Shown here: positions 24,936-33,464 of the stretch, in pieces
Numbering within the stretch: the stretch's first letter is position 1
Layout: the number at the start of each line of letters is the position of its first letter
Source: JBAZDC01 sp041654595
GTDB lineage: Bacteria; Pseudomonadota; Gammaproteobacteria; Burkholderiales; Burkholderiaceae_B
Direction: 5' to 3'
Assembly (NCBI GenBank): GCA_964551305.1
Contig: CAZKBT010000013.1
Span: 1 to 57,702, forward strand
Length of the DNA: 57,702 nt
The notes under the pieces: model-generated
The model's database searches: none
What the model was told of the DNA's origin: nothing
Seen by the model: only the letters and a program-made list of their open reading frames with translations
Position numbers and translations under genes: made by a program

Positions 24936-25278
24936 GCTCGTATCCGAACTAACAATTGGACAGCGCGGTACGAATCGGTTGCAATCCAGCAGGTTCCCAT
25001 TTCGCTTTCAACCTGTTCTCATTACCGGTATGACCAAACGCAACGACACGACGATGCCGTCACGGCAAGCCGAACCCGTTCCTTGCGGTCAGGCTGCTCG
25101 CCGCGCCTTGCATGCTTATACGCAATTTTCCGGCGCGCGCAATACGCATTTGGCCTGCTACTAATTACTATTCGCGGCCATTACAATGCGGCCGCGAATG
25201 CTGTTTACCCGCAGTACTCGATCCATCCGATACACAAAGTACACAAACGACAGTATCGGACAACTCTCAGGAGAAACC
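24936..25278. other. Long leader region before the TRAP operon
   Basis: No gene is convincing here. It holds a 30-base inverted repeat at 25170-25199 (ATTCGCGGCC, 10-base spacer, GGCCGCGAAT) about 80 bases before the receptor gene. The spacing suggests an operator or a structure in the 5' leader. An AGGAG binding site lies directly before the ATG at 25279. Confidence 0.45.
25170..25199. promoter_or_regulatory. 10-bp-arm inverted repeat in TRAP leader
   Basis: ATTCGCGGCC and GGCCGCGAAT are perfect complements separated by ATTACAATGC. The position, 80-110 bases before the receptor gene, fits a LysR or other operator, or an mRNA hairpin. No T-run follows, so it is not a standard terminator. Confidence 0.4.
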
Positions 25279-26334
25279 ATGAAACGCACCGCCCTTTCCG
25301 CTATCGCTCTCAGCCTGGTGTTCGGCGCTACCGCCATCGCCCAGGAAAAAACGGCCGGCTTGCCGAAAACCCAATTGCAAGTCGTAGGCGGCCTGAGCAA
25401 CCTGACCGCCTACCAAAACGGCGAGCAACCCTTCTGGACCAAGACCATACCCGAGCTGTCCGAAGGGCAGGTTACCGCCGCCATCAAGGGCTTTAACGAA
25501 ATGGGCCTGAAAGGCCCCGAAGTGCTGCGCCTGATCGGCCAAGGCGTCATACCGTTCGGCACGGCGACGCTGGCCTACTTCGCTAGCGACAACCCGATCA
25601 ACGAAGCCATCGACCTGGCCGGCCTGGCCCCGGACGTCCAGACCGCGCGCGTCGTGACCGACGCCTTCGAGCCCGTCTACGCCAAGTTCTACGACAAGAA
25701 CAACATCAAGGTCCTGGGCATTTCCACCTATCCCGCGCAGGTTCTCTTCTGCAATACGCCGGTAAACGAACTGGCGGACATCAAAGGCAAGAAAGTACGC
25801 ACCAGCAGCCGCACGACCGGCGAGTTCATCCAGGCCCTGGGCGGCACCAGCGTGACCCTGCCCTTCGGCGACGTCGTGCCCGCCCTGCAGAACGGGGTGG
25901 TGGACTGCGCGATCACCGGCTCCATGTCGGGCTATTCGGCCAAATGGTACGAAGTCAGCACGCACTTGTACACGCTGCCCATCAACTGGAACCAGCAGAT
26001 CCACGCCGCCAACCTGAACCTGTGGAACAAGCTCGATCCCAAGGTCCAGGAATTCATCGCCAAGAACGTGCGCGTGATGATCAACGAGATCTGGGATGCC
26101 GCCGCCAAGGAAACGCAGCTGGGGTATGACTGCAACACGGGGGCCGAGGCATGCACCGAAGCCGTCAAGGGCAAGATGAAGCTGGTCGAGCCCACCGACG
26201 CCGACCGCGAACTGCTCAAGAAAATCACGGCGGAAACCGTCGTGCCGAAATGGGCGGCACGCTGCTCGGCCGAATGCGTCCAGGACTTCAACGACACGAT
26301 AGGCAAAGAACTGAACATCGTCGCGAAGAAGTAA
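25279..26334 (+). CDS. TRAP transporter substrate-binding protein (DctP-type)
   Basis: Periplasmic receptor of a tripartite ATP-independent importer, 351 residues from the ATG at 25279 (GGAGA site upstream). The signal peptide is MKRTALSAIALSLVFGATAIAQ. The DctP core includes LADIKGKKVRTSSRTTGEF, in which the conserved Arg normally grips the ligand carboxylate. The mature protein has six cysteines (residues in LFCNT, VDCAI, YDCNT, EACTE, RCSAE and ECVQD). This is many for this family and suggests disulfides in the periplasm. A strong hairpin separates it from the small membrane subunit gene. The ligand is unknown but probably an organic acid, given the family and the DUF2848/amidase neighbours. 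Confidence 0.9.
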   Translation: MKRTALSAIALSLVFGATAIAQEKTAGLPKTQLQVVGGLSNLTAYQNGEQPFWTKTIPELSEGQVTAAIKGFNEMGLKGPEVLRLIGQGVIPFGTATLAYFASDNPINEAIDLAGLAPDVQTARVVTDAFEPVYAKFYDKNNIKVLGISTYPAQVLFCNTPVNELADIKGKKVRTSSRTTGEFIQALGGTSVTLPFGDVVPALQNGVVDCAITGSMSGYSAKWYEVSTHLYTLPINWNQQIHAANLNLWNKLDPKVQEFIAKNVRVMINEIWDAAAKETQLGYDCNTGAEACTEAVKGKMKLVEPTDADRELLKKITAETVVPKWAARCSAECVQDFNDTIGKELNIVAKK

Positions 26335-26351
26335 GCGCGGCATGGATCAAG

Positions 26352-26373
26352 CGGCTACCGGATCCGGTAGCCG
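26352..26373. terminator. Intercistronic hairpin after the TRAP receptor gene
   Basis: Two 11-base arms, CGGCTACCGGA and TCCGGTAGCCG, are perfect complements with no spacer, 18 bases after the receptor stop. There is no T-run. It probably causes partial termination or protects the upstream mRNA end, giving more receptor than membrane subunits, as often seen in transport operons. Confidence 0.6.
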
Positions 26374-26400
26374 TTGTACCTTCTACACCAGGACCACACC

Positions 26401-27021
26401 ATGACTCCATCAAGCCGATACACGTCGATGGGATGCCTGTTTCGAGGCGCCCATACTTTATCCCGCCTGGCTATCTGGATAGCCGGCGCCATGACCCTGG
26501 CCAGCGCCATCTATGTCGCGGTCGACGTAATCAGCCGCAAGTTTCTGGGCTTCTATCTGGGCGGCTCCGACGAACTGTCCGGCTACGCGTTTGCGATCAG
26601 CATCTCGTGGGCCTTGTCCTTCGTGGCCTTGAATCGAGCCAACATACGGATCGACGCCGTTTACCAATTGCTGCCCGTGCGCATCGCCGCCGTGCTCGAC
26701 TGGCTGAGCCTTGTCGGACTGGGTGTGTTCATCGTGTTCCTGACCCGATACGCCATCGATGTGGCCGCGCTGTCCTGGGCCAACAACTCCACGGCGAACA
26801 CCATCTTGGCCACCCCGCTGTGGATACCTCAGTACATGTGGGTGGCGGGCTTGATATGGCTGTGCGTGGTCCTTGCGCTGATGCTGCTGCGCTCCTCGAT
26901 CGCGCTCGTCACCGGCGACCTGAAAACCGTCAGCGAAATTTGCGGCATACGCAGCGCGCAGGAAGAAGCCAGTGAGGAAGCCGAAGCCGGCAAGCGCATG
27001 GTCCAAGGAGAATCCGCATGA
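26401..27021 (+). CDS. TRAP transporter small permease (DctQ-type)
   Basis: Small membrane subunit of the TRAP importer, 206 residues, with four predicted spans. The first is LAIWIAGAMTLASAIYVAVD; later spans lie around ISWALSFVAL, LDWLSLVGLGVFIVFL and WVAGLIWLCVVLALMLL. The long hydrophilic C-terminus (EEASEEAEAGKR) is cytoplasmic. The ATG at 26401 was preferred over a TTG at 26374, which lies next to the hairpin. It overlaps the large subunit gene by 4 bases (ATGA), indicating coupled translation. Confidence 0.88.
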   Translation: MTPSSRYTSMGCLFRGAHTLSRLAIWIAGAMTLASAIYVAVDVISRKFLGFYLGGSDELSGYAFAISISWALSFVALNRANIRIDAVYQLLPVRIAAVLDWLSLVGLGVFIVFLTRYAIDVAALSWANNSTANTILATPLWIPQYMWVAGLIWLCVVLALMLLRSSIALVTGDLKTVSEICGIRSAQEEASEEAEAGKRMVQGESA

Positions 27022-28304
27022 TCGCCACCACCCTCATTCTCTTGTTCGCCCTGCTCGGGCTGAGTATTCCCGTCGGCGCCGCGCTGGGCTTGCTGGGCCT
27101 GATCTTGGATCCGTTGTATTCCATGCTGCCGCTGACGCGCGCCATCGGCGAGATCGCGTGGGCCACCAGCAATGAGTTCCTGCTGGTCGCCATTCCGCTG
27201 TTCATCATGCTGGGCGAAATCCTGCTGCGCTCGGGCCTCGCCGAAAAGATGTATTCGGCCATGAGCTTGTGGCTTTCCTGGTTGCCCGGCGGCCTGATGC
27301 ACGCCAACATCGGCGCCAGCACGCTGTTTTCCGCCACCTCGGGCTCCAGTGTCGCAACCGCGGCGACCGTCGGCACAGTCGCGATTCCCCAGATCGCCAA
27401 GAACAACTACAACGAATCCCTGTTCCTGGGCAGCCTGGCCGCCGGCGGAACGCTGGGCATCCTGCTGCCGCCTTCCATCAACCTGGTCATATACGGCGTC
27501 CTGACCAATACCTCCGTGCCCAAGCTCTACCTGGCCGGCATCGTGCCGGGCCTGTTGCTGGCGCTGCTGTTCATGGGCATCATCGCCCTGGCCTGCGTCG
27601 TCAAGCCCGAGTGGGGCGGCAAGAAAATCCAGGCGACGTGGGGCCAGCGCGTGGCCGCGCTGGTTCACCTGATTCCGCCCATGGGCATCTTCCTGCTGGT
27701 GGTCGGCTCCATCTATGCGGGCATCGCCACGCCCACGGAAGCGGCCGCTCTGGGCGTCGTGGGCGCGCTGATCCTGGCGGCGTGCATGCGGCGGCTGACG
27801 TTCTCCATGCTGCGCGAGGCGCTGGAAGGCACCATGAAGGCCAGCGCCATGATCATGCTGATCGTCATCGGCGCCGCCTTCATGAATTTCATCATGTCGG
27901 CCACCGGCTTGACGACGGCACTGACCAACACCATTACGGAGCTGGGCGTGTCGCCGGCCTGGATGCTGGTCGCTCTGGTGATCTTCTACCTGGTCCTGGG
28001 CTGCTTCATGGAAACCCTGTCGATGATGATCACCACGATCCCCATCGTCGCGCCCATCATGTTCGCCCTGGGCTATGATCCCATCTGGCTGGGCATCATC
28101 ATTATCATCCTGGTCGAAGCCGCGCTGATCACGCCGCCGGTCGGCCTGAACTTGTTCGTCGTGCAAAGCCTGCGCAAAAGCGGTAGCCTGAACGACGTAA
28201 TGATCGGTTCCCTGCCGTTCGTGCCGACCATGCTGATCCTGATCGCCATATTGGCCTTCTTTCCCAGCATCGTGCTTTTCCTGCCGAACCTGTTCAATCA
28301 ATAA
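27018..28304 (+). CDS. TRAP transporter large permease (DctM-type)
   Basis: Main translocating subunit of the TRAP importer, 428 residues with about 12 membrane spans. Family landmarks are NEFLLVAIPLFIMLGEILLR near residue 50, the FSATSGSSVATAATVG loop that binds Na+ and substrate, GILLPPSINLVIYG, and the C-terminal repeat segment ALITPPVGLNLFVVQ. It is translationally coupled to the small subunit. The DUF2848 gene follows after 14 bases, so transport and metabolism share one transcript. Confidence 0.94.
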   Translation: MIATTLILLFALLGLSIPVGAALGLLGLILDPLYSMLPLTRAIGEIAWATSNEFLLVAIPLFIMLGEILLRSGLAEKMYSAMSLWLSWLPGGLMHANIGASTLFSATSGSSVATAATVGTVAIPQIAKNNYNESLFLGSLAAGGTLGILLPPSINLVIYGVLTNTSVPKLYLAGIVPGLLLALLFMGIIALACVVKPEWGGKKIQATWGQRVAALVHLIPPMGIFLLVVGSIYAGIATPTEAAALGVVGALILAACMRRLTFSMLREALEGTMKASAMIMLIVIGAAFMNFIMSATGLTTALTNTITELGVSPAWMLVALVIFYLVLGCFMETLSMMITTIPIVAPIMFALGYDPIWLGIIIIILVEAALITPPVGLNLFVVQSLRKSGSLNDVMIGSLPFVPTMLILIAILAFFPSIVLFLPNLFNQ

Positions 28305-28318
28305 TCGGTGCTCCGAAC

Positions 28319-29002
28319 ATGAAACTTGCCTTCAACCTGCATCAAGACAACGCGAGCCGTTCAATCAGCGTTGACATCACCACCTGCATCGTGGCCGGCT
28401 GGGCCGGCCGCGACCGCGAAGCCATCGAGCACCATATCGAAGAGCTCGCCGCCATCGGGGTTCCCCGTCCGAGCGCGGTGCCCCTTTTCTACCGCGTCGC
28501 GGCCAACCAGTTGATCCAGGACCGCACCGTGCAGGTCGTGGGCGACGGCTCGTCCGGCGAGGCGGAGGTCTTCCTTTTCTCGGCGGACGGCGCAACCTGC
28601 GTGAGCCTGGCATCGGACCATACGGACCGCGAGCTGGAATCGCACAGCGTGGCCCTGTCCAAGCAGTTGTGCGTCAAGCCGGTCGCGCGTGACGCCTGGC
28701 GCTTCGAGGACGTCTCCGGTCACTGGGACCAGCTGATCCTGCGTTCATGGATACAGGAAAACGGCAAGAAAGTGCTGTATCAGGAAGGCCCCTTGAGCTC
28801 GCTGGTCAATCCGCAGGATCTGCTCAAGGACCATTTCGGCCAGGACCGCATGCCCGCGGCCGCGGGCATGACCTGCGGCACGGTCGGCGCCATCGGCGGC
28901 ATCCGTCCTTCCCCGGGCTTCGAAATGGAACTGCACGATCCCGTCCTGAGCCGCAGCATTAAGCACGAATACATCCTGGACGTCCTACCCGAGATCGCTT
29001 AG
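28319..29002 (+). CDS. DUF2848-family protein
   Basis: A 227-residue cytoplasmic protein of the DUF2848 (PF11010-like) family, whose reaction is not established to my knowledge. Conserved pieces include VPLFYRVAANQLI near residue 57, a SLASDHTDRELE block near 100 and MTCGTVGAIGGI near 180. Parts are reminiscent of acylpyruvase/fumarylacetoacetase-type proteins, but that similarity is only an impression. It sits between the TRAP large subunit (14 bases) and an amidase (2 bases), which strongly suggests it acts with the amidase on the imported compound. Confidence 0.85.
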   Translation: MKLAFNLHQDNASRSISVDITTCIVAGWAGRDREAIEHHIEELAAIGVPRPSAVPLFYRVAANQLIQDRTVQVVGDGSSGEAEVFLFSADGATCVSLASDHTDRELESHSVALSKQLCVKPVARDAWRFEDVSGHWDQLILRSWIQENGKKVLYQEGPLSSLVNPQDLLKDHFGQDRMPAAAGMTCGTVGAIGGIRPSPGFEMELHDPVLSRSIKHEYILDVLPEIA

Positions 29003-29004
29003 CC

Positions 29005-30351
29005 ATGCCGCCCACCATCGCTGAACTGCAAACCCGGCTCGACCAGGGCCTGACGAGCTCGGTCGAGCTGACCGAACAAGCGCTTGCCCGTATCGCGGAT
29101 CCCGCGGGGGAAGGCCGGCGCGCGTTTACCAAGACTTATGCCGAGCAGGCCCGCAGCGCCGCGAAAGCATCGGACATCCTGCGCGAATCCGGACTGCGGC
29201 GCTCGCCCATCGACGGCCTGCCCGTGTCGATCAAGGACTTGTTCGACGTCGCCGGCGAAACGACGCTGGCAGGTTCCGTCGTCCTGAAGGACGCCGCGCC
29301 CGCGACGCGCCACGCCGCCATCGTGCGGCGCCTGCTCGAAGCCGGAGCGGTCATCGTCGGCCGCACCAACATGACCGAATTCGCCTTCTCGGGCCTGGGC
29401 CTGAACCCGCACTACGGCACGCCAAGCAGTCCCTGGGACCGGCAGACCGGCCGCATTCCAGGCGGATCGTCATCCGGCGCGGGGGTATCGGTCGCCGACG
29501 GCATGTCGGTGGCCGCCATCGGCACCGACACCGGCGGGTCCGTGCGCATTCCTTCCGCCTTTTGCGGACTGACCGGCTTCAAGCCCACCGCCAGCCGCGT
29601 TCCTTCCGAAGGTTCGTTTCCGCTGTCGACCACGCTGGATTCCATCGGCCCTCTTGCCGCGTCCGTCACCTGCTGCGCGATCCTGGACGCCGTGCTGAGC
29701 GGCCAGCCCTACGTCGCGCCGACGGCGCCCCCCGCCGGCCGGCTGCGCTTCGCGGTACCCGCCTCGGTCGTGCTGGACGGCGCCGACGATCACGTGCGCC
29801 GGGTATTCGCCGCGACGCTGGAGCGGCTGGAGCGGGCCGGCGCCCAGGTCCAGGACATCGACGTTCCCGAGTTCGATCAATTGGCGCACATCAACCGCAA
29901 GGGCGGTTTCACCTGCTCCGAAGCATGGCACTTGCATCGGGGCAGGCTGGAGCAAGACGCAAGCGCCTATGATCCGCGCGTCTCGTCGCGGATCCTGCGC
30001 GGCAAGGACATGAGCGCCTCCGACTACATCGAGGTCCTGGAGGCCCGCGCCGCCTGGATCGCCGGTGTCGAAAAACGCATGGAGCAGTTCGACGCGCTGC
30101 TGATGCCGACGGTGCCGGTCACCGCGCCGTCCATCGCGGAACTGCAGGCTTCGGACGAAGCCTATTTCGCCGCCAACGGACTGATCCTGCGCAACCCCAC
30201 CCTGATCAACTTCCTGGACGGATGCGCCTTGTCCATGCCCTGCCATCCGCAAGGCCAAGCTCCGGTTGGACTGATGATCGCGGGCGCGCGCGCCGCCGAC
30301 CGGCACATCCTGGACGTCGGCCTGGCCGTGGAGCGGATTCTGCGCGGCTGA
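29005..30351 (+). CDS. Amidase (amidase-signature family)
   Basis: Serine amidohydrolase of 448 residues. The Ser-cisSer-Lys triad is complete: Lys in GLPVSIKDLFDVAG (near residue 76), the cis-Ser in IPGGSSSGAGVSV and the nucleophile in GTDTGGSVRIPS. Such enzymes cleave amide bonds in a wide range of small molecules; this one resembles the GatA/AtzF-like group in length and motifs. It begins 2 bases after the DUF2848 gene and ends the TRAP operon. It probably releases ammonia or an amine from the imported substrate or an intermediate. Confidence 0.92.
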   Translation: MPPTIAELQTRLDQGLTSSVELTEQALARIADPAGEGRRAFTKTYAEQARSAAKASDILRESGLRRSPIDGLPVSIKDLFDVAGETTLAGSVVLKDAAPATRHAAIVRRLLEAGAVIVGRTNMTEFAFSGLGLNPHYGTPSSPWDRQTGRIPGGSSSGAGVSVADGMSVAAIGTDTGGSVRIPSAFCGLTGFKPTASRVPSEGSFPLSTTLDSIGPLAASVTCCAILDAVLSGQPYVAPTAPPAGRLRFAVPASVVLDGADDHVRRVFAATLERLERAGAQVQDIDVPEFDQLAHINRKGGFTCSEAWHLHRGRLEQDASAYDPRVSSRILRGKDMSASDYIEVLEARAAWIAGVEKRMEQFDALLMPTVPVTAPSIAELQASDEAYFAANGLILRNPTLINFLDGCALSMPCHPQGQAPVGLMIAGARAADRHILDVGLAVERILRG

Positions 30352-30422
30352 TACCGCCTTCCGCAAAAGGGAACGGCCTCGGCTCGGACGGCCGGGGCCG
30401 GGCGCGACGGGTAAAACCGGGC

Positions 30423-31829
30423 CTACAGCAATTTGCCCGGATTCATGATGCCGTTGGGATCGAAGACCTGCTTGATTTGCCTCATCAGCGCCAGCTGCAG
30501 GGGGGCTTTGTGATGCAGAAAAGCGTGGCGCTTGAGCTGGCCGATGCCGTGCTCGGCGCTGATGCTGCCGCCATAGCGCATCACTTCGTCGAATACCGCA
30601 TCGGCGATCGGCGTCTCGTTCCGCGCCGCCCAATCCTTCTCGGCGCCGGCCGGCCGCGATACGTTGTAATGAAGATTGCCGTCGCCGAAATGGCCGAAAA
30701 CGAACAATCGGCAATCCTTCGACACCCTGCCCAGGCGCTGCCGCGCCGTTTCCAGGAACTCGGGGATGCGTTCGATGGGCAGGGAAATATCGTGCTTCAA
30801 GTGCGGCCCGTCTATGCGCTGCGCTTCGGAGATTTCCTCGCGCAAACGCCATAGCGCCTGCAGCTGGCTCAGCGTCGCCGATACCACCGCATCGGCACAC
30901 AGCCCCTGCTCCAGCGCCCGGCCGATCACGGATTCCAGCAAGGCGTTCAGGCCCTGTTCGTCATCGGTATCCGCCAGCTCGATCAGCACATAAGCGGGAT
31001 GGCGATCGGCAAAGGGCTGCTGCATCCCTTCGACGTGCGTGAGGACCAGGTCCAGGCAGGCGTCGGTGAAAAACTCGAAAGCCTGCAAGCGAGGACCGCA
31101 CGCGCCGAACATCGAACGGAACAGCTCCAGGGCCTGTTGGGCGGATTCGACCGCCACCAGCACCACGGAACGCACATGCGTGGCCGCATGCAGGCGCAAC
31201 GCCACGCCGGTGACGATGCCCAGCGTGCCCTCGGAGCCAATCAGCAACTGCTTCAGGTCGTAGCCGGTATTGTCCTTGCGCAGCGTCTGCAAACCGTCGA
31301 AGACCCGGCCGTCGGGCAGGACGGCTTCGATCCCCAGCACGAGCTCGCGCGTCATCCCGTAGCGCACCACGTTCACTCCCCCCGCGTTGGTCGCCACGTT
31401 GCCGCCTATCTGCGACGTATCCTCGGCGGCCAGGCTGACCGGCAACAAACGGTCCTGTTCCGCGGCGGCGCGACGCAAATTGCCCAGTATGCAACCGGCA
31501 TCCGCCACCATCGTATTGGCTATCGTGTCTATCGACCGGATGGTGTTCATCCTGTCCAGGGACACGATGACGTTGCCGGACGCATCCCCCGGCGTTGCGC
31601 CGCCGCACAGCCCGGTATTGCCGCCGCGCGGCACGACCGGCGCCTTGTGCTCGTTGCACAGACTCAAGCACCGCGACACCTGCTCTACCGTAAGGGGACG
31701 CACGACGGCCTGGGCCCGGCCCTTGTAGACCCCGCGCCAATCCGTCAGCCAGGGTTCGATATCGGCCGGATCGGCAATCACTATGTCCGGGCCCAGTTCC
31801 GCCGTCAGGCGTTGAAGAAATGAAGTCAT
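30423..31829 (-). CDS. FAD-binding oxidoreductase (GlcD/D-lactate dehydrogenase type)
   Basis: Oxidises a D-2-hydroxy acid using FAD. The protein is 468 residues. The N-terminal FAD-binding PCMH domain (about 35-215) has VVPRGGNTGLCGGATP and the IGGNVATNAGGVNVVRYG loop. The C-terminal half is the FAD-oxidase cap with NVSRPAG and GGSISAEHGIGQLKR. This fits the GlcD/D-2-hydroxyglutarate dehydrogenase/D-lactate dehydrogenase family. The ATG at 31829 is preferred to a TTG five codons upstream. It is convergent with the amidase gene and 71 bases from it, and divergent from the small membrane protein gene. The true substrate is uncertain. Confidence 0.9.
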   Translation of the reverse strand: MTSFLQRLTAELGPDIVIADPADIEPWLTDWRGVYKGRAQAVVRPLTVEQVSRCLSLCNEHKAPVVPRGGNTGLCGGATPGDASGNVIVSLDRMNTIRSIDTIANTMVADAGCILGNLRRAAAEQDRLLPVSLAAEDTSQIGGNVATNAGGVNVVRYGMTRELVLGIEAVLPDGRVFDGLQTLRKDNTGYDLKQLLIGSEGTLGIVTGVALRLHAATHVRSVVLVAVESAQQALELFRSMFGACGPRLQAFEFFTDACLDLVLTHVEGMQQPFADRHPAYVLIELADTDDEQGLNALLESVIGRALEQGLCADAVVSATLSQLQALWRLREEISEAQRIDGPHLKHDISLPIERIPEFLETARQRLGRVSKDCRLFVFGHFGDGNLHYNVSRPAGAEKDWAARNETPIADAVFDEVMRYGGSISAEHGIGQLKRHAFLHHKAPLQLALMRQIKQVFDPNGIMNPGKLL

Positions 31830-32021
31830 TGTTGCGTGCGACAAGGCGGCAATCCGCCAAAAGAGCTTGCGAAAAAACGGATAAATACGGAATATACGGT
31901 TTCAAGCGACCGATAAGGCCGGCAATACAAGACGATGATACACTCGGGCGGTCCTGTATGGACGACGGCGCGGACCACGTCCGCGCCGCCTGCAGACTTC
32001 AATGAGAAAAAAGGAGCCTCC

Positions 32022-32240
32022 ATGCACTACATCATTCAGATTCTATCCGCCATACTCATCGGCATCGCACTGGGTGCGATACTTAGCCCGCGCACCAGCG
32101 TGTTGCTCATCGGATCGCTGGCCGCGATCGCGCTGGGACTCGTCGCCATTTTCACCGCCTCCTGGATATTCCTGGCGATCGGGGTCGTGCTTTTCCTGGC
32201 GGCACAAGCCATGCAGCGCGCAAGCCGGCAGGCTCACTAG
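32022..32240 (+). CDS. Small two-span membrane protein, 72 residues
   Basis: Not recognised as a named family. The ATG at 32022 has an AAGGAG binding site 7 bases upstream. Two hydrophobic helices are evident, IIQILSAILIGIALGAI and LLIGSLAAIALGLVAIF running into WIFLAIGVVLFLAAQAM (a third span is possible), and a short basic tail follows. It stands between the divergent FAD oxidase and the PaiB-like gene 95 bases downstream. Confidence 0.65.
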   Translation: MHYIIQILSAILIGIALGAILSPRTSVLLIGSLAAIALGLVAIFTASWIFLAIGVVLFLAAQAMQRASRQAH

Positions 32241-32335
32241 CCGCGGCGCGGGCTTTCGGCTCCAGCCGCCAAGCCGGCTCGAACCGGACTATCCGCCGTT
32301 TCGGCGCATAGGCAGACACGCAGACGGGACGCCCC

Positions 32336-32962
32336 ATGTATCTACCTTCGTATTTTGCGGAAACCCGGCCGGAAGAGCTCCGGCGCCTGATCCGGCATAA
32401 TCCGCTGGGCGCGCTGGTGACGCATGGGACGAACGGGCTGGACGCCAACCCGCTTCCGTTCGAGCTGGACGAAACCGCGGGACGGCTCGGGACGCTGCGC
32501 GGACATGTCGCACGCGCCAACCCGGTATGGCAGGACGTCGGCGACGAGGAACCGGTACTGGTCGTTTTTCGCGCCGTGGATGCCTACATTTCACCCAACT
32601 GGTATCCCAGCAAGCACGAAACCCACCGGCAGGTTCCCACCTGGAATTACCAGGTCGTGAACGTGCACGGCAAGATCAGGATACGCGACGAGAAAAACTA
32701 CGTGCGCGGCGTCGTCGCCCGGCTTACCCGGACCCACGAGGCGCAAACCGGCGCGCAGCGCCCCTGGCGCATGGGCGACGCGCCCGAAGACTACATCGAC
32801 GCCATGCTGCGGGCCATCGTGGGCATCGAGATAGACATCACCCGCATCGTCGGCAAATCCAAGCTTAGCCAGAACAGGGAAGAGCGCGATCGTCTCAGCG
32901 CCGCGGACGAGCTCGAACGACGCGGCCATCCGGTCATCGCGAAGGCGATGCGCGACGGCTGA
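32336..32962 (+). CDS. PaiB-like FMN-binding protein
   Basis: A 208-residue protein of the PaiB/FMN-binding split-barrel family. It begins MYLPSYFAETRPEELRRLI and has LVTHGTNGLDANPLPFELDE and a YISPNWYPSKHETHRQVPTW block, which are the family signatures. Bacillus PaiB is linked to repression of degradative enzymes; in proteobacteria its role is poorly known, and FMN-dependent redox chemistry is possible. Its end overlaps the convergent lipoprotein gene by 29 bases, so the two transcripts are complementary at their 3' ends. Confidence 0.9.
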   Translation: MYLPSYFAETRPEELRRLIRHNPLGALVTHGTNGLDANPLPFELDETAGRLGTLRGHVARANPVWQDVGDEEPVLVVFRAVDAYISPNWYPSKHETHRQVPTWNYQVVNVHGKIRIRDEKNYVRGVVARLTRTHEAQTGAQRPWRMGDAPEDYIDAMLRAIVGIEIDITRIVGKSKLSQNREERDRLSAADELERRGHPVIAKAMRDG

Positions 32963-33464
32963 ACGGGCGCTCGGATGCCGGGATTACCGCGGTTTCGGGC
33001 ATCAGCGACGAGTGATGGCTGGTGATCAGCCACTGCTTGCCGTCCCAGCCATAGGTATAGGTGTAGCGCGCTCTGACCGACGATCCGTCGGCGCCAAGAG
33101 TGAAGGTATACAGGCCCGTGTCGATGGCGGAGTTGCAATCGAACATGATGGTTCTCGAATCGATCTTCCCGACGGGCTTGCCCATCAAAAAGTTATGGAA
33201 GTACTCTTCCTTGTCGGCTGGATTCAGGCGCGGCTTGTTCGACAGGGTGGGAAGAAGGACGGAGCGTTGCGCGTAATTGGCGGCCACTTTGCGGGGATCG
33301 CCGGTACGCAGTGAATCGTTCCATCGGTCGAACAGCGCCGCAATCTCTTGCTCATTCGTTTTCTTGCAAGACGTTTTGGCCGACGACGCCCCGGATCCCT
33401 GCCCCGATGCGCATGCGGTCAGACTGAAAGCAACAACCGCCGAAATAACAGCCGCGTTTCCCAT
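32934..33464 (-). CDS. NTF2-like (SgcJ/EcaC-type) lipoprotein
   Basis: A 176-residue exported protein. The signal peptide ends in a lipobox-like LTAC (MGNAAVISAVVAFSLTAC), so a lipidated Cys is likely. Residues about 35-160 form an NTF2-like/CaMKII-association-type domain: EQEIAALFDRWNDSLRTGDP, KVAANYAQRSVLLPTLSN, and a final strand region YTYTYGWDGKQWLITSHHSS. These domains bind small ligands or act as isomerase-like scaffolds; none can be assigned here. The C-terminal end is encoded on the strand opposite the last bases of the PaiB-like gene. Confidence 0.82.
   Translation of the reverse strand: MGNAAVISAVVAFSLTACASGQGSGASSAKTSCKKTNEQEIAALFDRWNDSLRTGDPRKVAANYAQRSVLLPTLSNKPRLNPADKEEYFHNFLMGKPVGKIDSRTIMFDCNSAIDTGLYTFTLGADGSSVRARYTYTYGWDGKQWLITSHHSSLMPETAVIPASERPFSRRASPSR

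Noticed and set aside
24979..25164. A 61-residue open frame in the TRAP leader
   Set aside because: There is no ribosome binding site and no recognised similarity. Its composition looks like non-coding leader, so it was not called.
26829..28301. A 490-residue minus-strand open frame opposite the TRAP permease genes
   Set aside because: It is very rich in Gln, His, Arg and Asp, as expected for the complement of hydrophobic codons. It is not a gene.
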